Shown here one piece after another: positions 1-12,181 of a DNA stretch of 64,000 nucleotides. The translations under genes were made by a program, and so were the position numbers. Positions within the stretch are counted from its first letter, which is position 1. Each line of letters starts with the position of its first letter. The notes below the pieces were generated by a model, which was given only the letters and a program-made list of their open reading frames with translations, was not told where the DNA came from and searched no databases. The DNA comes from Ziziphus jujuba (lineage: Eukaryota > Streptophyta > Magnoliopsida > Rosales > Rhamnaceae). The stretch is from contig NC_083387.1 in assembly GCF_031755915.1 (NCBI RefSeq), forward strand, positions 21,039,001-21,103,000, written 5' to 3'.

Positions 1-179
1 CGGGTCGAGTTCTGGGTTATGGTTTGATCACAAACATCATCAATGGTGGGCTTGAATGTGGAAAAGGTAGGAACGATGAGGTGGAGGATCGCATTGGATT
101 CTATAAGAGATACTGCGATCAACTTGGTGTTGGATATGGAGATAACCTCGACTGCTACAACCAGAGGCCTTTTGGGTGA
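1..179 (+). CDS. Class I chitinase (GH19), 3' end of last exon
   Basis: This is the C-terminal 58 codons of a GH19 endochitinase; the rest lies before the window. It reads in frame from base 3 to a TGA at 177-179 and includes [12 protein letters not shown], the ECGKGRND segment, [10 protein letters not shown] and the terminal cysteine-containing [11 protein letters not shown]. The same residues end the complete chitinase at 32844-34389, with only scattered substitutions, so the two are tandem paralogues on one strand. Family role: hydrolysis of beta-1,4-linked N-acetylglucosamine in chitin, normally in defence. One difference stands out. This copy stops right after RPFG, while the downstream copy adds SGLETM, which resembles the C-terminal vacuolar-sorting extension of basic class I chitinases. 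This copy is therefore more likely secreted, which is inference. Whether the upstream part is intact cannot be seen. Confidence 0.93.
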   Translation, partial: GRVLGYGLITNIINGGLECGKGRNDEVEDRIGFYKRYCDQLGVGYGDNLDCYNQRPFG

Positions 180-2593
180 TCAAATCTTAATTTATGGAGT
201 ACCATAATAATACTTCAAGAGTACTGTAATAATCAAAACCATGTAAAAGGAATAACCTAAACCACTTAAATAAATATGGTTTCGTCCAAAGTATTTTACT
301 ATGCCGGTGCTACTTTTGCTTTTCCTTTTAATTTATAAGTTTGGTTTTGGTTGCGTTCGTTGTGACTATCATATTTTGACGATAGAGGCAGAGATATGCA
401 TTGATTCTAGGGCGTCTAAGCGCTTTTAGAATGTTGGACAAGAGGGAATAGACAAACGGATTATTTCTTCTACCGTCGTCCCAAAAAATAAATCTGAATT
501 TGGCATAATCTAAACGATAACAATATGATTAGGGTTTTGTGTAATAGCATTTTTTTTTTTAAATGCTTTTATAATTTGTAACAAAACAATGATTTTAATG
601 TTTTGTTAAAAATCATATGGAAATACATTCTAATATTAAAATAAGAAAATGCTCCAAATGGCCTTCAGTTAGCAATGCTGGAGTCAAGACCAAAACAAAT
701 ACCACAACAATGATCATACAATAAACTATGTCTAATTTAACATCCATGAGCCAAACTAGACAAACAACGTGGACACCCAATTTATAAGCGGAAGCTCTAT
801 CCTCTAATAATTGTCTTCTATGTCGAGAGTGGCTTCTTATTTTATTTTATTTTTATGAAATTAAGGGAAGGTAGCATTATTGCAAAATCTATAGATTTAA
901 TCGGTGATAATATTAAAATTGTCAAATTTTGGATATCAATTATGAAAAGGTTTTATTTTGTTGGAATTTAGTTTTTATTTTCACTAATTACATTTAAATA
1001 TAATTAACAAATAATTACCTTGTAACAGAATATGCAAGAAATCTGAGTCTAAGATGACAAGAAAATTTGATAAAAAGTTTTTCTATACTTTTTTATGATT
1101 CTATTCAATAATTGCAATTAGAAGCAAAACACATATTTATACACTGGTTACAAGGATGCACAGCCACTTGCTTTTCAAATAATTTGCAACTAGTTACAAA
1201 ATTAATTCTTAACAAACAAGCTGTCACAATGTTTACATGGACTATTAAACTTTTAATATCAGAACCTTCTAGAATCTCCACTAGAGGATCACTCTTGTCA
1301 GAAAATTTTGAGTGTACGTGTGTCGAATTCTTTTGAGGAGGTGTTTACAAGACAGACAATAACTCTTTTTTTTTTTTTTTTTTCCTTTTTTATCTCTTTT
1401 TTTGTTACATAAATTTGACAAATTAATTACTTTTTAAGCAAATAACAATTACTTTTAATATAAATTTAACAGATTAAGTTATTTTTTCAACAAATAACAA
1501 CTAAAATTCTTTAAATAATGTGTTACGAACAAGAGTAGCATACACTGATATCTTCAGATTTCTTCATTTGAGGCTGTCACAAACACATTAGGTAGAACGT
1601 CCAGCCTCGTGCTTAGAAGAAGACCTACATCTAAAACTCAAGTCATCATGAGCTCACATGTCAGTCTTAGTTGGCAATGTGGCAGCATCCAAGCCTAATA
1701 GCTATTGGGCTTCAAAGTTTTTTTCTGAATGGTGGGCTTGTGAGTTGCAAGTTCTTGGGCACCCTTCCTGGTTATGGGTTCTGGTAACCCATCGTCGATG
1801 GATCCTATCACAGTATAATATGCTAAGTGTTTTCAAAGCTTTACTTACTCCGATAAATTTTATTATTAAATATGTAGATAAGATCCAATTAATTATAATC
1901 TTGTCTTTATGGAGTCCATTAGTGATTATCATCAATTATGGTAAATAATGTTACTCTAGTTTTTAAGGGCAATTTATTGGGTATATGAAGTTTTTTTTTT
2001 TTTTGGTAATTTTGAAAATTTAAGTTCATTTTTAGAGTTTTTTAGGTAAGGACTTAAATAATCATTCCATTTATGGCTTCGAATTCTATAAAAATAAATA
2101 CTAGATTCCTTAATTAAAAAAATCATTAATGTTCATCATGAAATTATGATGACATAGTAGGCTCTCGGCCCAAAGAAAAAAAAGATTGACATTGAAAGCT
2201 ATGCCTAAATAAAATAGATGTAATAGTTTGGTGTAATAAAGTGAATGTATGTTGGATTAATTGTATTTTAATATCCTCTATTTTCAAGAGGTTACTTGTT
2301 TTCTTTCGCTTTCAAATTTAAAATATTTTAATATTTTAAACTTTTGAGTTTCAATTTTTAATCTAGTTGGATTTTTTTAACTAACTATGATTAATTATTT
2401 TTATCATATTTAACCAATATTAATAAAATATAATTTGTTACAATTTAGATATTCCTCCAATTATAGTTTGAGGCAATTTAAGTGCTCTATTTAAAATTCT
2501 TTTATTACCTTAAATATTAATTGCCCTTCGTCAAAAATCAAATTGGACAAAATTACATTAATAAAGCAAAACTTGAGAGTTTGAACTTAAATG
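180..2593. other. AT-rich intergenic DNA, no gene recognised
   Basis: After the short chitinase 3' UTR this stretch has long A/T runs and small open frames without recognisable protein features. A frame at 1658-1948 and its antisense counterpart resemble no family I know. No repeat termini or inverted ends could be fixed. Confidence 0.6.
269..274 (+). terminator. Candidate polyadenylation signal of the upstream chitinase
   Basis: AATAAA lies 90 bp after the stop codon of the partial chitinase in AT-rich 3' sequence. The position is plausible for a 3' UTR signal, but such hexamers are common by chance here. Confidence 0.35.
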
Positions 2594-2980
2594 TTTTAAA
2601 TTTGAGGGCTGAAAAGCAACTTTCTCAAACTAGTGGATCTCACATCTTGGCCTCATTTCATGGTGCAAACAAATTTTGACAAGGATTTGAATATTTAAAA
2701 CTTAGATCCTCATGAGTCAGATAATATTCTTTTTCGTTCGAGTACATGACTATTTAACAGTTCAACATATCGAAAAAGAAAATTATAATATTTTAAATTT
2801 GAAAATCGAAAATACAACTTTTTCAAACTAGTAGATCTCACGTCATAGTCACATTTCTTAATATAAATAAATTTTAACAAAGATTTGAAGATTTAAAACT
2901 TGACCCTCATGGGCCACATAATATTCTTTCTTGTTCGAATGTGTGACTATTTAACAGTTCAGCAGATGAAAAAAAGAAAA
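2594..2980. repeat. Imperfect tandem duplication, about 197 bp x 2
   Basis: Unit 1 starts TTTTAAATTTGAGGGC and unit 2 at 2791 starts TTTTAAATTTGAAAATC. Both continue through the same landmarks in order: TCAAACTAGTGGATCTCAC (one mismatch in unit 2), a CCTCATG block, ATAATATTCTTT, and TGACTATTTAACAGTTCA. The copies differ at many positions, so the duplication is old. Confidence 0.8.
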
Positions 2981-3989
2981 TAATCCAACGGTACAATACA
3001 AAAACGAGGTTGGGTGGACGGGCAAAATAGTTAAAATGTATATATATATATATATATATGTATATACTTTTTTTTTAAAATTTGTTATTATAAAATACTT
3101 GAAGTTTACAGATACGTTTGCATTTCTTAGTGCTTCCCTTAATTTGGATTCTAAAATTGGTAAAGCTGTATATATCTTTTACAGAAAAGTTGGTAATATA
3201 GAATCTTTTGTAATGCTACAGCCGCATGTTTTGCGTTCATCGATAATGGAATGGGACGGAAAAATATATATATATGGCCAAAAAAAAAAAAAAATTTCAA
3301 TTTTTGCTAATAGGAAAGTGATGCGTATGTACGAGAGTGGAAAAATGGAAAATATCTTAAACTTGATGTTGAAATGGGTGGGGATTTCCACCTCTCTTGA
3401 TAAGGTAGATTTTCCGTGTTTTGGAAACCGTTGAAATGTGTTTAATACTACTATCATTAGATGACAAAAAAGGCTAAAATAACTTAATATTTATTTTCAC
3501 ACCTATAGTGAAATAGATTCTTTTCAAGTCTATTTTTTAAACATTTTTTTTTTTCCTTTTTGCCCTTTAGTTTCGTTGTTGGTAAGCTGGTCTTCTATTT
3601 GAACACTTGTAAAAAGATCTAAGGTATAGTCAGAGGTATTATTAGAGGTCAATGATCGATGTAGCTAGGGTGATCCAACTGCAATTCACTATGAAACTTT
3701 AATCATTCTAATTTTATGCCTACGACTCCTTTTTCATTCGGTGAGACCAGCCAACTCACCAACTTTCTTTTATTTATTTATTTGTTTTTCACAATTGGAG
3801 TACGGGGACATAAATGTTCAGCTACTTTTGATATGGTAAGACTATATGTATATATAATATATTATTCACTTTTTTTAGCATATATATATATATATATATA
3901 CACCCACACACATCTATAGATTTTTTGGACTGAAATAAAGTCTATAAATTTATTTTTCACCATTGAATTTCACTAATAATGAATATTAC
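2981..3989. other. AT-rich DNA with (TA)n tracts, no gene recognised
   Basis: Dinucleotide TA runs occur near 3040-3060 and 3880-3900. A 132-codon open frame at 3036-3434 starts inside the first TA run and is low complexity, so it is not supported as coding. Confidence 0.55.
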
Positions 3990-4271
3990 AATCTATCAAA
4001 ATGCTAGGATCCTCCTACATTTACCTATCATAACCTTAGAATAGCTCCAGCTAGGGGAAACCCTACCAGAAATTCTACAAAAATTCTTGCTACATCTCCT
4101 TTGTAAAATTGACTTTTTTTTTCTTGTACAGAAAACTCACTCAAAAAATAAACATTTACTTTATTTTTTCCCCCCTTACTACAAATTTTTATAAATTTAC
4201 AGAACTTCCATAATAGCTACATAGGAATACAAATATAAATAATAAACATAAATTGTAAATATCTTTTTACG
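3990..4271 (-). repeat. LTR end fragment
   Basis: This segment has the gene-distal end signature shared by the long LTRs in this window: a GGATCCTCC-like start, then AACCCTA, AAATTCTACAAAAATTC, CATCTCC and the CCCTTACTAC block. The next LTR begins at 4272 and repeats the same order of landmarks. This is probably a remnant of a related LTR cut by the second one. The left boundary is uncertain. Confidence 0.5.
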
Positions 4272-4861
4272 TGTCAAGATCCTTTCAGAGTCTCCTATCT
4301 AAATCCTAGGATTGTCTCGAATCTCCTTATATTTTTACTCAGCAAAGAAAATATGTAATTTTGTAAATTTATTGTCCCCAACACCTCCCACTTACTACAT
4401 TTTCATAATTTTGCAGCACTTCATAATTATATCAGCACATAAATGTAAATAAAATAAATAATGATAATAATAATAATAATAACATGGATTATTCTATGTC
4501 CATAGCATATCTAGTAACAAAAGATACAACCATAGCAATATTCGTACTAACAATAATAATGACAACAAATAAAGACAATGTAGATCTTAGAACCCAAGTC
4601 ATGCAACACACATCTCAACATCTAAGAAAATATATAGATATGAGTTTATATTGTTAACAAATAACAAATGGCAAGATATCTTTAAATAAAATAAATTACA
4701 TTAAATTACACATATAAAAATAATACTTTCAATTGAACAGATAAGGTCATGGCGATAATTTCAATTACATTATCACTCCTTACAACATATTTTCTTTATG
4801 TATATATATGTATATATACTTAACTATTAATATGTATACGATCTCTTAAACGACTTAAGTA

Positions 4862-5058
4862 ACCTGTTTGTAGGCTAACATGCATAGCCAAAGGTTGAAA
4901 TATCTGCCCAGAGACTACAATACCTATCCGAAAGCTATATTGCACATGTTCAAAGGCTAATACACTTACTCGAAGGCTGAAGTGCTTGTCTAATTGCTAG
5001 TACACATGCCCGAAGGCTAATACATCTATCCAAAGACTTAAATACTTACCCTAAGGCG
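4862..5058. repeat. About 24-bp degenerate tandem repeats
   Basis: Roughly eight units share the form CCCGAAGGCTAATACAC-TATC with many substitutions. A shorter run of the same unit occurs at about 29268-29340 in the related LTR, so the array belongs to the LTR family. Confidence 0.7.
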
Positions 5059-6962
5059 CATCATCCAAATTTATATTACCAGTGTTGTATGAACTCTTCC
5101 ACTACTGTACCATGTAACACAAGTAACCCCAAATCGACAAAGTCATTAATTAAGACAAATACAACAATTGTGCAGTTGACAACAACAACAACAATAATAA
5201 TAATAATTAGATAAAATAGAACTAAAAATGATAAACACCTTAAATAAACCATACAATCATAGCAAAAATATACCAAATGTACCATATGATACACCAATGC
5301 ACAGTTCTATGATATCAACTATTTGTAGGTATACTACTACGAATACAGTCAAATGTGGTTGCCTGTAATGACCATCCAACCTGTTGATTTCGTAAGTAGC
5401 AGAAATACAATAGTAAACCATCCATGGTCCAAATCAGGTTATTACCCCAATATGGTATGATATACCTGACACATAATATAATATATATATATATATATAC
5501 ATATATCGAAAGGACATTTGATATATCATACGATATACCAGCGCTGCCAAGTTATGTTTGGTGTCCTAAAAACCACTTAATAGAAAAGAGAGAAGAAGAA
5601 AACCTGCATGCAGCCCCTTTAGTGTCCCAATGGTGCTACCAACCTACGGCAGCTAAGAGGGAGTAGCTAATGTCGTCATTGTAAAAATACTTGCCTATTC
5701 TCTCTCATCTTAGCGTCTATAGGATGACTAAATATGACTTGTCATAGAGAGTGACTAATGGTATCATTAGAGTATACATGCCTATCCTCGCTCATCATAG
5801 CACATAAGGGATGACTACATATAACCTACATGTTAAAATCAATGATATATATGTCATGTCGAGAATATCGGTACTATATGGTGCATCTATAAACCAATCA
5901 ATCACGTATAAACATACAATTATGAAAAATATCAACTCCTCATAATTACATTTTAAAAACCATAAATAAATGTTTTAAATAAATAATTAAATGAATAAAC
6001 AAACATATAATCAAATTTATAAACAAATAAATAATAAACAAACAAAAGTAAGAAAAAAATAATAAGATTTAAACACAATGAATAATCATACAAACTAAAT
6101 AAAATCAAATGTAAATCTAACCATTTAGATATCACCCAAGAATCAATAATCAAAGCTACTAAAAATAAAAATAAATAAATAATTTTTGAAACCCAAAATA
6201 TAATTTTAAGAAAATATACCATGTTAACATCATTTTAATATTAAATATTTTTACAATTCTTAATTCTCTTAAATCAGCATAGATAAATAAATAAATAAGT
6301 AATTAAATAAATATTAACAACTAGCCTTACAAAATCATATACTTGTATTTATTTATATACTCACACATATGAACATATTATCATAATATATTCACTTTAT
6401 TAAACTAAAATTTATGGCAATGATTTTTTTTTTTTTTGAACTTAAATATACTTTTCAAAAATGGCAAACCACTCGCATTTATATGCATTACCCATATACA
6501 CATCTTTATAATCAAAATGTAGGGATGAAGCATTTAAAAGTGAACTATATTAATAATACCTTTTTAATCTTACAAACAACCTAGATATGTAATTTAATAC
6601 TCAGTTATGTCCAAATCACATTTGGAAGAAAACAAAAATCCATAGTTGATCGTTGTTATACATAATAAATGTACTTGAAAGAATACATGAAATTATTTTA
6701 ATTAAACTATCTCAATTTATTACTAATTTGATAAATAAAATATTAAGTCCAAAATTTAATAATAAATATGTATATACATATATATATATATATATACATA
6801 TAATATAATATATATTTATATTATCTCTAAACATAATTTAGAGAGAAAAATATATCACTCACAGTGTTGATGTTTACTCATCCTTGCCCTATTGCAGAGT
6901 CGGTCATAAGTTTCATCGGATGCTAAATGAAAGCTTATGAGACAAAGATTGAGAATACTTAG

Positions 6963-6965
<3 letters not shown>

Positions 6966-7006
<41 letters not shown>
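6966..7006. repeat. Poly(A) tract, 41 bases
   Basis: An uninterrupted A run inside the LTR relic. No retroposon body or target duplication was recognised around it. Confidence 0.95.
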
Positions 7007-7008
<2 letters not shown>

Positions 7009-7615
7009 AACTTGCCATCGGTGACTGGAAAATGATCGAAAAGTTTCAGCCAAACTTCAAACCAATGTAACTCTCAAACAACTTCGAATTTGGAGAAACA
7101 AAGACCATATATGGAATTAAATGGGCAAGATAGGGGGGATACAAGTATGGGTTGGACTAGGACAACCAAAAAATAGCGGAATTGCTAAAATATGGAAACT
7201 GCCATTGTTGTATTTAGATGCCTGCTTTAGGCGCATCACCGGTCGGCTAGTTGCAAAATTTCATGGCTGAGCTCTTAGGTGGCTAAGTTCTACTCAAAAC
7301 CAATGCGTGTCAACATTGGGTAGCTAGAAAATGATCAATTTCAGCCAACCCGAGAGAGAGAAAGAGAGACATAGAGAGAAGGGGACTTCAAGGGAGAGGG
7401 GAGATAGAGAGAGAAAGAAATCTACCACATGGTGCCCATTAGGGATATTTTTCAAAAATTCCTTTACAAGCTTTTTGATAAAAACTATCTGATAGAGTCA
7501 GTGCTAGAAAAATAAGTATAAATTTATAGATCCATCACTTTTCAAATGTAGGTACAAGTTAAGTATGTTAGTAGTCTATGGGATTGTATCAACAAGCACC
7601 ATACGATACTATATA

Positions 7616-10600
7616 TGATAGGACCTGCCACAGGAACCCTCCCAGGATCCCCTGAGTGGTCCCGTCTGATGAAGTCCCACTGGACAATCTCTAGAGGATA
7701 TCCAATAGAACCCCACTTAAAATGTAGAAAAGTTGACACAAGCAATATCAATAATACCTCAATATAACGATAAAACCACAACAATATACAGATCCATAAC
7801 TACAGTCCATCATATTATAGGCCATAATTACACATATAAATAATATGGTCAATACTGTGCCTAAAATCTAGATCAGAGCATTCTAAGAATATTAGTAAAA
7901 TTTAGAAGAACAACTTATACAAATAAGTCTAGAAAGATAAAAATAAATAGAAAAAGACAACTACTGCTGCTGTGGTGGGAAGCATAAAATAACCAGCAAT
8001 ACGTGAGGTAGACTGCCAACTATATGCTTGGAGCTAAGGGAACGAATTTAAATCAAATAAAACGTGAAATAGAGAAATCTCAATGAGTGGCATAGCATGA
8101 TAGGAAAATAATATTTTATTTCCATAAAACTTTCTCTCAAGATCTCTCATTCCACTATTTTGAAAGGTTTCCCATTTAAAAATCATTTCACAAAACCCGA
8201 AGTTATACTTGAAATGAAAATCATAAAATCAATACTCAAATAATACGAAGTTAATGATCATTAGAATATTATAAACCGAATCAATCACAATATAAATACT
8301 AAGCATAGAATAATATAAACATAATATCATAAAACAATTATGAAGGTGCAGCAAAACCATATATATTAGAAACCCATAATATATTCATAAACATAAACAA
8401 TGTATCATATGATATACCTAGCGCTGCCAAGCGATGCACAGCGTCCTGTAACATCACAAGATAGTAAAAGAAATGAAAATCGTAAATCGTGGGATAAACT
8501 CACCTCACGACCCTTAATGTACGAAAGAAAATCATGACAATAATAAACCGTTAGGATAAACCCAGCCTCACAACCCTTAATGTACGAAAGATATTGTGGC
8601 AATAATAAACCGTTAGAATAAACCTAACCTCACGAACTTTAATGTATGAAAGGTATCGTGCAAATATTAAACTGTTGGGATGTACCCAACCTCACGACCC
8701 TTAGCGTACTTCAAGCATTATGGCAAATCCACGGGCTATAATATAATACTGATCCGAAACAATGGTACTATACGGTACGCCAATAAAAATAAACAATACA
8801 ATATTTATAAAACAATCTTTGTAAGATCATACCTATCCAAACAAAACTGTATCATAAAGTGTAATTTCATATTCAGATCCAACCATTTGTTTAAATATCC
8901 CAAATATTTCAATTCATCATTTCATGTCAAAACTATAAATACCAAAGTGAAATATATATCACCATAAACCAATTTCAAGCATATAAAATTATAAAACACT
9001 TAAGCGTGCTTAAAAACATATAATTTTCAATCTGCTTTCTCAAAATCAATTATTTTCCAAAAATGATTTAAACCCTCGATTCAAATATCAAGATATTTAA
9101 ATACCACAAGTCCATCATGAACTCGTTAGAATTGAAAACCAATTAAAATATTGTCAAAAGTCACAGAAAATGATAACACATATATGTATAAGCAGATATT
9201 AATATATGCATAAAATAAACATTTAAATCAAACAATATATACATGTATAATACTCAAACCACATATATATATATATATATATTATACTACATGCGTAAAA
9301 CATTTTAAAAATATAACCACTTATAGTACTATAGATACTCACTCTAGCTCCCCGATAGGATCGTTTCTAAGTTCAACACAGGTGCCTATAATATAATAAA
9401 AATATTTCTGAGGCTCCAACAACTAAACCAAAGACATTGGTGTGTACCAAATGTCTTAAAATGATTTGTATAACCATAAAACTACATAAGTTAGACACCA
9501 ATTGATCCAATTATACCGCATACCCTTAGGATCTAGTACCTAAAATTCTGGCTTTTCACCCGAAGGCCAATCTTTCAAAAGTGAACCTTTCAATGGGTGC
9601 TATTAATATCCAATTACATAATCTAACCTCAATTTTTACAATTTGACCAATTTCATTCAAACACAGTCCTAATTTATTTGGTATTTAACTAATTGACCCA
9701 AAAATAGAAAATTTATCAAATGATGTCCAAAATTTACAAATTTTATATCAACGAAAAGCTCAAGAGATAAGAAACACAATGATGTACTTACCTCAGTCCA
9801 AAAGTGTCATCGGTGGTTGAAAAACTTATTACAAAACTCAGTTGAACTCCCCATTAATGTATCTCTCAAACGGTGAGGAATCTTGACAAAATGAGCATGG
9901 AAATGGGTTCAGAGATCTTAAAAATGGGAGAAAAGGTGTGTAGGTTGGCCTAAAATAGTCAAAAAAAACACAAAAATCTGATGACGCACTTCGTCTGCTG
10001 CTGCCGACTTCACTGGCTCGATCTTGGTGCATCAACCTGCCGTTCACTGTGAAATTTCATGATCGAGCTCGCTGTCATGTGGTCTTTCCCCAGTGTGGCA
10101 CGTGTATAAGGTTGCTGGCTGGAATTAAAGAAAATGGTGATGACTCTGTTGGGTGGTAAATAGGTTCATCGTAATTTGGTTCAGACCCGTGGGTCTAGGG
10201 AGAAATTTCTCGAGTTTGAGGGATAAAATGAGTATTTGAGGATTTGTTTCCTATTTGACATGCTTTCCAAGACTTATATAGAGCCTTGGACCACTAACAA
10301 ATAAAAACTTGGGATTGTTTTGAACACTGATATAAATTTATATTTAAAACTTCTCAGAACTATAACTTTTTATCCGTAACTCAAAATTTGGCGTGCCACC
10401 AGTTTATGAACTTACATTGACAAGCTCTACATAATGGTACATCAGTTAAACCAAAGTCTTACCTATAGAAAAAGTCAACCTAGGACCCACATATGGTCCA
10501 CTTGGTCAAACTTGTACAACAGGGGTAATTTTGGTATGGAATGTTGCCATAGAAGTCAAAGCCATAATTTATTTGTATAAAAAGTCAAACATGGCCTCGC

Positions 10601-10830
10601 TTGATTAGTCCAAAGCATATATTGTTCATATCATAACTTCCTAATCTCATATTCGATTTAGGTGTAAACTAGGGTTGATGCATACTTCATTATGATGCCT
10701 CAGTCAAAACAACATTTCTCTCATAAAAAAAAGTCAGTCGTCAAGCCCACTTCATCAGTCTCAATCAACTTTGATCAAACTTAATCCAAAATTCAAATTT
10801 TAGAGCATTTTTTCGGGTTGGGGTGTTATA
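7616..10830 (-). mobile_element. Solo/truncated long LTR (Gypsy type)
   Basis: It begins TGATAGGACCTGCCACAGG and ends GGGTTGGGGTGTTATA, a decayed TGTAACACCC end when read on the minus strand. It aligns through its length with the LTR at 10969-13910: the CTCCACTTAAAA-type block near the start, minisatellite, ATTTTAAAAATATAACCAC, and the conserved block TTGGCGTGCCACCAG near the right end. The two flanks share no clear 5-bp duplication. No polypurine tract or pol sequence follows. Confidence 0.75.
8480..8728. repeat. 62-bp tandem repeat, four units
   Basis: Units start at about 8480, 8542, 8604 and 8665. Each carries TAAACCGTTAGGAT-like sequence, then CCTCACGACCCTTAATGTAC, then a GGCAATAATA-like end. 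The array lies inside the LTR relic. The equivalent array in the sister LTR has a shorter unit. Confidence 0.9.
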
Positions 10831-10968
10831 GAAATACCTGTTACCTAACTCTTTTCCTTTTCTCTTTCTTTTTTTTTTTTTCATTCTTTGTCACTTCCAC
10901 TTCCAAAACCCAAACTTCACTTCACCTCCAAGAAGACAACTCCCATATTCCCTCCCAAAGTCCCATTC
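10831..10968. other. Spacer between two LTR relics
   Basis: 138 bp of pyrimidine-rich sequence with no PPT- or PBS-like motif next to either LTR. This argues that the flanking LTRs are separate insertions, not the two ends of one element. Confidence 0.5.
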
Positions 10969-11112
10969 TGACAGGACCCACCCCGGGAACCCTCTTAAGA
11001 TCTTCCGGATGGTCCGGCCTAGTAAAGTCCGTCTAGACAATCTCTAAAGGAGATCCAATAGAACTCCACTTAAAACATGGACAATGCACAATATGCATTA
11101 GTAATAATACCT

Positions 11113-11151
<39 letters not shown>

Positions 11152-11507
11152 GCCACAACAGTACAAAAGTCCAAAACCGGCCAATTGTACCATAGGCCAT
11201 AACATTACATGTATAAAATATGCTCTTTACTGAGTCCAATATTTAGATCAAAGCATTCTAAGAGTGTTAATAAAGTTTAGAAGTACAAATAAATAATAAA
11301 TGAGTCTGGAAAGATAAGGCTAAAATAAAAAAAGGATAAATACTGCTGTTGTAGTGGAAAGAACGAAGTGACAAGCGGTACACGAGGTAAATTACTGCTA
11401 ACTGCCCGGGTCTAGGGAACGAATTTAAAACAAATAAAATGTGAGATAAAGAAATCTTAATGAGTGGCATAATATAATAGAAAATTAATAATTAATGTCC
11501 ATAAAAC

Positions 11508-11652
11508 TGTGAGATCCCACATCGGTTGGAAAAGAGAACGAAGCATGCCTTATAAGAGAATGTGGATACCTTTCCCTTGAGAGGCCTTTTAAAACTGTGC
11601 GGACTGGACCCAAAGCGAACAATATCTCATGCGGGTGGACTAGGCTGTTACA
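11508..11652 (+). mobile_element. Solo LTR of a TRIM retrotransposon
   Basis: It starts TGTGAGATCCCACATCGG and ends GGCTGTTACA. The body, including GAACGAAGCAT, GTGGATACCTTTCCCTTG and GACAATATCT, is shared with the complete TRIM at 19813-20207 and the partial LTR at 63871-64000. The sister LTR at about 8124-8140 has the unoccupied site (CCATAAAACTTTCTCTC), which shows directly that this is an insertion. The flanks AAAAC and AAATT fit a decayed 5-bp duplication. Confidence 0.88.
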
Positions 11653-11948
11653 AAATTTTCTCTCAGGACCTCTCGTTCCACTCGTTTGAAAAGTTTCTTG
11701 TTTAAAAATCTTTTTATAAAACCCAAACTTGTGTCCCAATTTAATATCATAAAATTGATGTTCAAATGTATAAAGTGAACGGTCAATATAATATTGCAAA
11801 ATATCTTAATCAAAATATAAATATTGAGCATAAAATATTATAAACACAATTTCACAAAATAATTACGAAAGTGTAGTAATAACCACCATATTTGAAAATC
11901 AACAATATACTCAAAACATATAAAATATACCACTCAATGTACCAAACT

Positions 11949-12181
11949 GTAAACCGTAAGATATACCACCTCACGATCCTCAATATACAAAAGGTATTAT
12001 GAAAATAGTAAACCGTCGGAACGTTCCCAACGTCACGGCCCGTGGCAATAATAAACCATCGGGATGAACCCCGCCTCACGGCACCATAACAATAATAAAT
12101 CATCGGGATGAACCCAATCTCACGGCCCATGGTAATAATAAACCATCAGGATGCACCCAACCTTACGACAGCATGGAAAAT
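11949..12181. repeat. 43-44-bp tandem repeat, about five units
   Basis: Unit starts at about 12007, 12050, 12094 and 12137 carry AATAAACCATCGGGATG followed by CC-CCTCACGGC. A first, longer unit of about 58 bp precedes them. The unit is homologous to the 62-bp repeat at 8480-8728 but lacks about 18 bp of it. Confidence 0.88.

Larger units (their letters stand above)
4272..7615 (-). mobile_element. Long LTR relic, truncated at its right end
   Basis: The sequence begins TGTCAAGATCC (reverse complement of an LTR 3' end). It has the landmark order of the other long LTRs here: the CTCCCACTTACTACA block, minisatellite-like units, a TACTCA-type block near 6870, and near 7560-7610 the conserved motif around AGTCTATGGGATTGTATC. 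It stops abruptly where the next LTR begins at 7616, about 100 bp short of the expected TGTAACACC-type end. The copy at 27465-30473 is its closest relative in the window. No gag-pol remains attached, so it is a solo or truncated LTR of a probable Gypsy element. Confidence 0.65.

Noticed and set aside
8480..8728. CRISPR-like array
   Set aside because: The units are contiguous degenerate minisatellite repeats without unique spacers, in plant nuclear DNA.
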